DNA of 64,000 bases from Salinilacustrithrix sp003476595 (GTDB lineage Bacteria > Actinomycetota > Acidimicrobiia > Acidimicrobiales > Salinilacustritrichaceae). The translations under genes and the position numbers were made by a program. The notes under the pieces were generated by a model. It searched no databases and was not told the origin of the DNA. It saw nothing but the letters and a program-made list of their open reading frames with translations. Below are positions 57,720 through 64,000 of the stretch, piece by piece; the first letter of the stretch is position 1, and the number at the start of each line of letters is the position of its first letter. Where the stretch lies: positions 62,001-126,000 of the forward strand of contig CAXAUZ010000002.1 of NCBI GenBank assembly GCA_963972525.1, written 5' to 3'.

Positions 57720-58400
57720 GTGGACCGCCCGAAGGTGCTCGTCGTCGACGACGAGGAGAACATCCGCTTCCTCGTGACCTCGGCACTCACGGTCCAGGAC
57801 CTGGATGTCGCTGCGGTCGACAACGGCACCGACGCACTCCACCGCCTGCGGACCGCACCCTTCGACGTCGTCGTGCTCGACATCAACCTGCCCGACATCG
57901 ACGGATTCGAGATCCTGCGCCGACTGCGCGCCGAGCGTTGGGCGGGCTCGGTGCTGTTCCTCACCGCCCGTGGAGCCACCGAAGACCGCGTCCGGGGTCT
58001 GACCAGCGGCGGCGACGACTACATCACCAAGCCGTTCGCGCTCGAGGAACTGGTGGCCCGGGTACATGTGGCGCTGCGACGGGCCGGCAAGCTCGAACAC
58101 CGGGAGCTGCGGGCCGGTGACGTGGTGCTCGACGAGGACGCCCACGAGGTGCGCGTGGGCGGCGAACCCGTCCATCTCACCCCAACCGAGTACAAGCTCC
58201 TGCGGCTGCTGCTGGCCAACGTCGGTCGTGTCGTGACCCGGGCCCAGATCCTCGACCACGTCTGGGAGTACGACTTCGATGGCGAGTCGGCCATCGTCGA
58301 GACCTTCATCTCGGGACTCCGCCGCAAGGTCGACAGCGGCGAGACGCCACTGATCCACACGGTGCGAGGCGTCGGCTACTCGATCAGAGAACCCAGATGA
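57720..58400 (+). CDS. OmpR/PhoB-type response regulator
   Basis: A 226-residue regulator. The receiver has the acidic pocket VVDDEEN, phosphoacceptor Asp in VVLDINLPDIDG, Thr in FLTARG and Lys in ITKPFALEEL. The C-terminal winged HTH includes LTPTEYKLLRLLLANVGRVVTRAQILDHVWEY and FISGLRRKVD, with VRGVGYSIRE at the end. The GTG at 57720 gives a standard N-terminus; the longer frame runs back through the divergent ATPase. The stop overlaps the histidine kinase gene by four bases. Confidence 0.95.
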   Translation: MDRPKVLVVDDEENIRFLVTSALTVQDLDVAAVDNGTDALHRLRTAPFDVVVLDINLPDIDGFEILRRLRAERWAGSVLFLTARGATEDRVRGLTSGGDDYITKPFALEELVARVHVALRRAGKLEHRELRAGDVVLDEDAHEVRVGGEPVHLTPTEYKLLRLLLANVGRVVTRAQILDHVWEYDFDGESAIVETFISGLRRKVDSGETPLIHTVRGVGYSIREPR

Positions 58401-59767
58401 CCCTCCGGGCCCGACTCGCCGTCGCCGCCGGCGCATGCCTGCTCGTCGTCATCGCGGCGTTCTTCGTCGTCCAACGGCGACAACAGCAGGTCCTCCTCGA
58501 TCAGCTCGACAGCCAACTCACCCTCGTCGCCGACCGCGGCTCGAGCGTGGCCTCGGGACTGACAACGCCCGAGCCCGCCCCACCCACCGACACTGGGGAG
58601 CTCTATGTCGGCGTCGTTGTGAATGGTGCGCTGATCACGTCCGCCGCACCGGCTTCGGACCCCGGGCTCGCTCCCGACATCGACGACATTCGGCAGGCTC
58701 CCCGCAACGAGCCAGTCACCATCGGCACCTCCGACAACGACATCGACATGCGCGTCATCATCCAAGACATCGACAGCCTGGCGCTCGTCATCGGACAGTC
58801 CACCGAGCCCATCGACGACGCGATCCGCAGCCTCCAAGTCTCCGCCCTCGTCGCCGTGGCCGCGATCGCTGCCTTCGTCCTCATCGTCGGCTCCTGGGTC
58901 AACCGGCTCAGCATCCAGCCGATCCGCTCCGCCACCGAAGTCGCCCGCGCCATCACTGACGGGCGACGCGACGAACGAGTCCCCCAGAGCCCGGCCAACA
59001 CCGAAGCCGCCACGCTCGGCTCGGCCATGAACCTCATGCTCGACACCACCGCCGAGACCGAGGCTCGCCTCCGCTCCTTCGTGGCCGACGCCTCCCACGA
59101 ACTGCGCACGCCGCTCACCACCCTCATGGGCTACTCCGACCTGCATCGCCAGGGCCTGCTCACCTCCGAAGACGCGGTCGATGACGCCATGCGCCGCATC
59201 CGAGGCGAAGCCAAGCGCATGTCCACGATCGTCGAGCACCTCTTCCTGCTCGCCAACCTCGACGAAGGCGCGATCCCCATCGAGCCGGCAACCGTGGACA
59301 TCCGCCAGCTCCTCGACGACGTCGCCGCCGACGCCCGAGTCGTCCAACCCGACCGCACGATCACCGTCGACGTCCCCGTGCACGTCGAAGTCGTGGCCGA
59401 CCCCGAGCGACTGCTCCAAGCGGTGTCGATCCTCGTCACCAACGCCCTCACCCACACGCCCACCTCCGCCACACTGTCCCTCGAAGCCGAGGTCGACCGC
59501 GATGGGGTCGCCATCCGGGTCACCGACGACGGGCCCGGCATCGCCCCCGAGCACCTTGACCGGCTGTTCAACCGCTTCTACCGCGTGGACCAGGCACGCG
59601 ACCGGGGACGAGGAGGCAGCGGACTGGGCCTCGCCATCGCCCGATCCATCGCCGAAGCCCACGGCGGCACCGTCGACGTCGAATCGACCCTCGGCCGCGG
59701 CTCCACCTTCACCCTCCGCATCCCAGACTCAGGCCGAAACCGCAACGAGATCAAGGGCTCGCCCTGA
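58397..59767 (+). CDS. Membrane sensor histidine kinase
   Basis: A 456-residue kinase. Two transmembrane helices (about residues 10-25 and 155-175) flank an extracellular sensor of about 125 residues (GELYVGVVVNGALI ... IDMRVIIQDIDSLALVIGQS). A HAMP domain, the phosphorylated His in FVADASHELRTPLTTLMGY, the N-box LVTNALTHTPT and G-boxes DDGPGIAP and GGSGLGLAIARSI are all present. It forms a pair with the response regulator four bases upstream. The signal is unknown; the neighbouring exported hydrolases make an envelope or halogenated-compound signal plausible, by inference. Confidence 0.95.
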   Translation: MTLRARLAVAAGACLLVVIAAFFVVQRRQQQVLLDQLDSQLTLVADRGSSVASGLTTPEPAPPTDTGELYVGVVVNGALITSAAPASDPGLAPDIDDIRQAPRNEPVTIGTSDNDIDMRVIIQDIDSLALVIGQSTEPIDDAIRSLQVSALVAVAAIAAFVLIVGSWVNRLSIQPIRSATEVARAITDGRRDERVPQSPANTEAATLGSAMNLMLDTTAETEARLRSFVADASHELRTPLTTLMGYSDLHRQGLLTSEDAVDDAMRRIRGEAKRMSTIVEHLFLLANLDEGAIPIEPATVDIRQLLDDVAADARVVQPDRTITVDVPVHVEVVADPERLLQAVSILVTNALTHTPTSATLSLEAEVDRDGVAIRVTDDGPGIAPEHLDRLFNRFYRVDQARDRGRGGSGLGLAIARSIAEAHGGTVDVESTLGRGSTFTLRIPDSGRNRNEIKGSP

Positions 59768-59996
59768 CCGGAGCTGGTGAGTCCCGGCCAGCAGGTAGTT
59801 TCTGGCGAGAGGTCTGCCAGTTCACCACATCGTCCCCACATCCGCTGCAGTACGCCGCCGCTCGCCCGTGTCCGAACAGCGGCCCTGACCTGCTGTTTTG
59901 AATCGTTGACGTTCGCCGGCGTCCGGCTCGGCTGCCCTTACAAGGACGATGTCGGGGGTTCGAGTCCCTCTGCGCCCACCGAACAACCAACGGCGA
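59768..59996. other. Right end of the island, no gene seen
   Basis: These 229 bases hold the displaced tRNA 3' end but no convincing gene. A CCCCACAT motif near 59831 echoes the one at the left island end. Confidence 0.5.
59931..59979 (+). repeat. Right attachment repeat, partial tRNA-Val copy
   Basis: This 49-base segment matches the tRNA-Val gene from 48533 to 48581 at 47 positions; differences lie at 59934 (G for T) and 59947 (C for A) in the anticodon stem, which breaks pairing, and the 5' half is absent, so it is not a functional tRNA. The final 32 bases are identical, making this the likely attR of the island. Confidence 0.8.
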
Positions 59997-61292
59997 CTAT
60001 CGGCCGTTCACCGACCAGTGCCACGGCTCGCTGGGCAGGTTGTAGAACCCGTAGCGGGAGGCGTTGGCGTTCAGCCACTGGAAGGCGGCCGACGAGCGGG
60101 AGCTGATGATCCGGCCGCCGTAGGTGAAGTCGATGGCCAGGCCGCGCTCGTGCATCGAGGTCCCCGGACGGGCGGTGGGAGGCCGACAGCTGCTGGCCGG
60201 CATCTGGTAGATGGCGTAGCTGCTGGTGCCGCAGTTGTTGCGGCGCACGGCGATCTGGCCGGCCGGATCGCGGTAGCCGCCGCCGGCGAGGGAGATGCCG
60301 GCGGCATCTGCCGCGGCCAGCATGTCGGCCACCGAGCTGGCGATGCTGTTGTGCACCCGGATGCCGCGGACCGACACGATGCTCCCGGAGCCGGTGATGG
60401 CGATGGTGCGGGGCGGGGCGGGGGCCGTCGTCGGTGTCGGCCGGGGAGCGGACGGCGCCGACCGGCGGCTCTCGGATGCGCTCCGGGTGGCTGCGGCAGC
60501 CCGGGCCGCGGCGGCGGCCTCGGCCTGCTCGCGCGCTCGCTGCTGGCGTTCGAGCTCGGCGGCGAGGCGCGCCTGCTCCTCCTCGATCTGGGCCGCGAGC
60601 TCGCGGTCGAGCTCGGCCAGGCTCTGGGCCTCGGAGAGACGGTGATCGAGGCGGTCCTGCACCTCGGCGACGACCGCTTCCTGCTGGCTGGTGGCCTGCT
60701 GGACCTCCTGGAGCTGCTCGCCGACCGCGGCCTGCTGCTCCCGGGCGGCGACCGTCGCGGACTCCGCGGCGGCGCGCGCCACCTCCAGGTCGTCCCGGGC
60801 TCGCTCGAGCTGGTCGAGGACGTCGAACTGGTTGGCCGACCGTGCTTCGAGCAGCGCCTGCTTGAGCTCGGCCTCCCCGATGGTCGACGTGGCCAGGGCA
60901 TCGAGGATCCCGGCGGAGGCGGTCGGTTGCATGTAGGCGGCGACGACCACGTCCTTGGCGGCCTGGTCGAGCACCGCGATCTCGGTCTGCTTGGCCTCGA
61001 CCTCGGCGGCGGCCGCCTCGAGCTCGGCCTGGGCGCTCGCGGCCCGGCGCTCGGCGTCCCGGAGGTCCGCCGCGCGGGCGGCCACGTTGCCCTGCAGGGC
61101 GCGCAGGGCGGCTTCGACCTGGGCGTCGGTGGCGCGGAGCACGTCGATGTCGGCGGCCAGGGCCGCTCGCTTGCGCTGGACCTCGTCGCGCTGGGCCTTC
61201 GCGTCCGACTGCGCCCCGGCCGGTGCGGCGGCGGCGCCGACGAGGATGAGGACGACGAGGAGCCGAAGGAGGTGACGGCGGACGGTCAGCAC
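59997..61292 (-). CDS. Secreted coiled-coil D,D-carboxypeptidase-like (VanY/LAS family) protein
   Basis: A 431-residue exported protein. Signal peptide (LLRLLVVLILVGAAAAPAGAQ), then about 230 residues of long Ala/Glu/Arg-rich coiled coil, as in NlpC/P60-type cell-division hydrolases and their activators, and a C-terminal LAS-peptidase-like domain with MHERGLAIDF (the H-x6-D zinc pair) and EPWHWS (third zinc ligand). It should cut peptidoglycan peptides, probably after activation through the coiled coil. The GTG at 61292 overlaps the stop of the upstream transsulfuration gene by seven bases. It stands just outside the island. Confidence 0.87.
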   Translation of the reverse strand: MLTVRRHLLRLLVVLILVGAAAAPAGAQSDAKAQRDEVQRKRAALAADIDVLRATDAQVEAALRALQGNVAARAADLRDAERRAASAQAELEAAAAEVEAKQTEIAVLDQAAKDVVVAAYMQPTASAGILDALATSTIGEAELKQALLEARSANQFDVLDQLERARDDLEVARAAAESATVAAREQQAAVGEQLQEVQQATSQQEAVVAEVQDRLDHRLSEAQSLAELDRELAAQIEEEQARLAAELERQQRAREQAEAAAAARAAAATRSASESRRSAPSAPRPTPTTAPAPPRTIAITGSGSIVSVRGIRVHNSIASSVADMLAAADAAGISLAGGGYRDPAGQIAVRRNNCGTSSYAIYQMPASSCRPPTARPGTSMHERGLAIDFTYGGRIISSRSSAAFQWLNANASRYGFYNLPSEPWHWSVNGR

Positions 61293-62440
61293 CGGTCGAG
61301 GGCCTGCTCCAGGTCGCCGACCAGGTCGTCCACGGCCTCGATGCCCACGGACAGGCGGACCAGGTCGTCGGGGACCTCGTTCTCGCTCCCCGCCACCGAC
61401 GAGTGCGTCATCCGGCCCGGGTGCTCGATGAGGCTCTCCACGGCGCCGAGCGACTCGGCGAGGGTGAACACCTCCGTCGATTCGCACAGGCGCAGCGCGG
61501 CGTCAAGCCCGCCGTGCAGGCGCAGGCTGACCATGCCCCCGAAGCCGGACATCTGACGGGTGGCCACGTCGTGGCCCGGGTGGTCCGGGAGGCCCGGCCA
61601 CCGCACCTCGGCGACGGCGGGGTGGTCGACGAGCATCGACGCGACGGCTTCGGCGTTCGCGCTGTGGCGCTCCATGCGCAGGTGCAACGTGCGACAGCCC
61701 CGGTGCACGAGGTAGCAGTCGAAGGGGCCGGGCACCGCGCCGGCGGCGTTCTGCAGGAACCCGATCCGCTCCGCGACCTCGTCGTCGTTCGTGGCCACGA
61801 AGCCGCCGACGACGTCGCTGTGCCCGCCGAGGTACTTGGTGGTGGAGTGCACGACGATGTCGGCGCCCAGGGCGAGGGGCTGCTGGAGAGCGGGCGTGGC
61901 GAAGGTGTTGTCGACGACGAGCAGCGCGCCGCGCTCGTGGGCGACGTCGGCCAGCGCAGCGATGTCAGCGATCCGGAGCCACGGGTTCGTCGGGGTCTCG
62001 GCCCACAGCAGCCGGGTGCCGTCGGACCACTCCCGGACGACGGCGTCGACGTCGGCGAGCCGGGTCGTGCGCACGACGAGGCCGGCGGGCCCGTGGACCT
62101 GGCGGGCGAGGCGGAACGTGCCGCCGTAGGCATCGTCGGAGAGGAGCAGCCCGTCGCCCGGCGCCAGCAGGCGGAGGACGGCGTCCTCGGCGGCGAGGCC
62201 GGACGCGAAGGCGAAGCCGTGACCTGCACCCTCGAGGCCGGCCAGGTGGCGCTCGAGCGCGGCGCGGGTGGGGTTGCCGGAGCGGCTGTACTCGAACCCC
62301 CGCTGCTGACCGACCCCGTCCTGGGCGAACGTCGACGCCAGGCTGATGGCCGGGACCACGGCGCCGGTCACCGGATCGGGCGCCCCCGCACCGTGGACGC
62401 AACGGGTCTCGAAGGACGCGTCGCCGTCGGTCGGGCTCAT
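61286..62440 (-). CDS. Cystathionine gamma-synthase / gamma-lyase family PLP enzyme
   Basis: A 384-residue trans-sulfuration enzyme of the Cys/Met metabolism PLP family. Signatures: the N-terminal CVHGAGAPDPVTGAVVPAI, YSRSGNPTR, FASGLAA, the PLP lysine in HSTTKYLGGHSD and SLGAVESLIEHPGRMTHSS near the end. Sequence alone does not separate gamma-synthase from gamma-lyase. Because the gene overlaps cystathionine beta-synthase by four bases, the pair most likely converts homocysteine to cysteine (reverse transsulfuration). Confidence 0.92.
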   Translation of the reverse strand: MSPTDGDASFETRCVHGAGAPDPVTGAVVPAISLASTFAQDGVGQQRGFEYSRSGNPTRAALERHLAGLEGAGHGFAFASGLAAEDAVLRLLAPGDGLLLSDDAYGGTFRLARQVHGPAGLVVRTTRLADVDAVVREWSDGTRLLWAETPTNPWLRIADIAALADVAHERGALLVVDNTFATPALQQPLALGADIVVHSTTKYLGGHSDVVGGFVATNDDEVAERIGFLQNAAGAVPGPFDCYLVHRGCRTLHLRMERHSANAEAVASMLVDHPAVAEVRWPGLPDHPGHDVATRQMSGFGGMVSLRLHGGLDAALRLCESTEVFTLAESLGAVESLIEHPGRMTHSSVAGSENEVPDDLVRLSVGIEAVDDLVGDLEQALDRC

Positions 62441-64000
62441 CGCCGCTGGTCCTGGTCGCTGGTCATCGATCGCAGTATGTCGGCCCGGCTGACGACCGCC
62501 ACCGGGTGCCCGGCATCGAGGACCAGGGCCGCCGACGCGTCCTCGAGCGTGGCGATGGCCGCATCGATCGGCTCGCCGAGGCCGAGGGTGGGGAACTTGG
62601 GGCCGAGCACGTCCTGGACCGGTCGCTCCAGGACCGAGGTATCGGCCAGCACGTGGTCGAGCAGCCCGACCTCGGTGACCGACCCCATGACCTCGCCGAG
62701 CACGACGGGGGGTTCGGCCTTCACCACCGGCAGCTGGCTCACCCCGTACTCGCGCATGATCTCGATGGCGGTGCGGACGGTCTCGTCGGGGTGGGTGTGG
62801 ACGAGCAGCGGGAGATCGGGATCCCGCCCGTCCAGCAGGTCCTCCACGGTGGGACCGGACGACCGCAGGAAGCCGTGGTCGGCCATCCACCGGTCGTCGT
62901 AGAGCTTGGAGAGGTAGCCGCGCCCGGAGTCGGGGATGTGGACCACGACCACCGCGTCCTGGGGCAGGTCGTGGCCGATCCGGAGCGCTGCGGCGATGGC
63001 CGTGCCTCCCGAGCCGCCGATGAGCAGGCCCTCCTGGCGGGTGACCCGGCGGGCGGCGGCGAAGGACTCGGCGTCGCTCACGGCCACGATCTCGTCCGCG
63101 ATGTCGGGGTCGTACGTGCTCGGCCAGAAGTCCTCGCCGATGCCCTCGACCAGGTACGGCCGGCCGGTGCCGCCCGAGTACACCGACCCCTCGGGGTCGG
63201 CGCCGATGATCCGGATGTCGGGGTTCTGCTCCTTGAGGTAGCGCCCGATGCCGGTGATGGTGCCGCCGGTGCCCACCCCGCAGACGAAGTGTGTGATGCG
63301 CCCCTCCGTCTGGGCCCAGATCTCCGGCCCTGCGGTGTCGTACTGGGACTGGGGGTTGTTGGGGTTGTGGTACTGGTCCGGCTTCCAGGCGTTGGGGATC
63401 TCCCGGGCCAGGCGGTCCGACACCGAGTAGTACGACTCGGGGTGCTCGGGATCGACGCTCGTGGGGCACACCACGACCTCGGCCCCGTAGGCGCGCAGCT
63501 GGGCGATCTTGTCGGTGGCCACCTTGTCGGGGCAGACGAAGACGCAGTGGTACCCGCGCCGGGCGGCCACGATGGCGAGGCCGACGCCGGTGTTGCCACT
63601 GGTGGGCTCGACGATCGTCCCACCCGGCTGCAGCAGCCCCTCGCGCTCCGCGGCGTCGATCATGGCCAGCGCCGGCCGGTCCTTGCTGGAGAAGCCCGGG
63701 TTGAACAGCTCGAGCTTGGCGAGCAGGTGGCAGTCCAGATCCCGGCCCGTGCGGTCGAGGCGCATCATCGGGGTGGTGCCGATGAGGGCGATGAGGTCGT
63801 CGGCCACGTCCATGTCGCCGGCCGGATCGGTCAGCCAGCGGTGGGGCACGCTCTGCGGGAGCGACACGTCGTCGTCGGTGTAGACGACGACGGGGAGTCC
63901 GTGGTCGTGGAGGTCGAGGGCGAGCGAGCGGCCGGTGGCGCCATCGCCGACGACGAGCACCCGCCGGGGGACGTGGGTGCGCAGGTCGGCGATGAGCGGG
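62437..64000 (-). CDS. cbs: Cystathionine beta-synthase (5' end outside window) with possible N-terminal extension
   Basis: PLP enzyme that joins serine and homocysteine to cystathionine. The catalytic part begins at ATG 63813 (MDVADDLIALIGTTPMMRL) with PLP lysine in NPGFSSKDRP, the TSGNTGVG loop and GVGTGGTITGIGRYL; a C-terminal pair of CBS domains follows (VRTAIEIMREYGVSQLPVV, IDAAIATLEDASAALVLD), giving 458 residues, normal for actinobacterial Cbs. However, the frame continues without stop to the window edge, with strong coding bias and a Rossmann-like GxGxxG segment (VLVVGDGATG). So this may be a fused protein, or two genes read in one frame; the ATG at 63813 has no clear ribosome site. 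Confidence 0.85.
   Translation of the reverse strand, partial: PLIADLRTHVPRRVLVVGDGATGRSLALDLHDHGLPVVVYTDDDVSLPQSVPHRWLTDPAGDMDVADDLIALIGTTPMMRLDRTGRDLDCHLLAKLELFNPGFSSKDRPALAMIDAAEREGLLQPGGTIVEPTSGNTGVGLAIVAARRGYHCVFVCPDKVATDKIAQLRAYGAEVVVCPTSVDPEHPESYYSVSDRLAREIPNAWKPDQYHNPNNPQSQYDTAGPEIWAQTEGRITHFVCGVGTGGTITGIGRYLKEQNPDIRIIGADPEGSVYSGGTGRPYLVEGIGEDFWPSTYDPDIADEIVAVSDAESFAAARRVTRQEGLLIGGSGGTAIAAALRIGHDLPQDAVVVVHIPDSGRGYLSKLYDDRWMADHGFLRSSGPTVEDLLDGRDPDLPLLVHTHPDETVRTAIEIMREYGVSQLPVVKAEPPVVLGEVMGSVTEVGLLDHVLADTSVLERPVQDVLGPKFPTLGLGEPIDAAIATLEDASAALVLDAGHPVAVVSRADILRSMTSDQDQRR

Larger units (their letters stand above)
48550..59979. mobile_element. Genomic island integrated at tRNA-Val
   Basis: About 11.4 kb bounded by the tRNA-Val gene and a partial copy of its 3' end. 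This is the standard result of tyrosine-recombinase integration into a tRNA gene: the incoming element restores the tRNA and leaves the displaced 3' end at the far side. The cargo (dehalogenase-like lipoproteins, DUF1330-like lipoproteins, a beta-propeller lipoprotein, an ABC transporter and a two-component system) is unlike the housekeeping genes on both sides. No integrase, excisionase, transfer or replication gene is visible, so the element is probably immobile or was mobilised in trans. Base composition in 48581-49250 looks somewhat less GC-rich. Confidence 0.7.

Noticed and set aside
59751..59990. Minus-strand frame with QRDSNPRHRPCKGSRAG at the right end of the island
   Set aside because: Antisense of the displaced tRNA copy; it helped me see the duplication but is not a gene.

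Overview
The window is very GC-rich (about 70 % or more by eye) and densely packed, with stop/start overlaps of the ATGA/GTGA type, many GTG starts and strong third-position G/C. Gene content (a BldD-like regulator, a monoderm Tad pilus locus without secretin, the dnaG-sigA pair, dimeric glycyl-tRNA synthetase, an SCO6745-family protein, many Thr-rich lipoproteins) points to Actinomycetota, most likely an Acidimicrobiia member. The assignment is an inference from gene content only.

Layout. 1-3497 (+): dnaJ (5' end outside the window), rsmE, a BldD-like regulator, hemW. 3455-12603 (-): a compact Tad/Flp pilus operon read from 12603 down to 5803 (cpaB, tadZ/cpaE, tadA, tadB, tadC, a pilin-like peptide, three TadE/TadG-like proteins), then a membrane pseudokinase and a LysM protein. 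12844-18230 (+): a small HTH protein, phoH-ybeY-corC-era, and a probable cobalamin-binding light-responsive regulator. 18224-21649 (-): PlsY-like protein, DinG helicase, YihY. 21733-25946: uppS-recO, RDD protein (-), glyS. 25962-29936 (-): Ser/Thr kinase, I78-like lipoprotein, and a large membrane protein with a duplicated WH...H motif. 30017-34354 (+): terC, dnaG, principal sigma factor, tRNA-Asn. 34499-40388: small genes, a secreted metzincin, tRNA-Met, SCO6745/CMD proteins, TetR and Lrp regulators, LysE exporter. 40462-48580: putA, ybaK, a C2H2 mini-protein, inositol-phosphatase, Nudix, a second sigma factor, a universal stress protein, tRNA-Val.

48550-59979 looks like an integrated island. 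The 3' part of tRNA-Val(TAC) is repeated at 59931-59979 (47 of 49 bases identical), the usual footprint of site-specific integration into a tRNA gene, but no integrase is visible. The cargo is a seven-gene minus-strand operon (ABC ATPase, ABC permease, dehalogenase-like lipoprotein, beta-propeller lipoprotein, two DUF1330-like lipoproteins, a second Tat-type dehalogenase-like lipoprotein) with a divergent response regulator and histidine kinase. The enzymes carry haloalkane-dehalogenase signatures but are predicted to be lipid-anchored outside the cell. This is the most unusual system in the window.

After the island come a D,D-carboxypeptidase-like protein and the reverse transsulfuration pair, cystathionine gamma-synthase/lyase and cystathionine beta-synthase; the latter runs off the window. 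A recurrent theme is a TAnnnT hexamer 6-10 bases before a start codon, suggesting that many genes here are transcribed without a leader.
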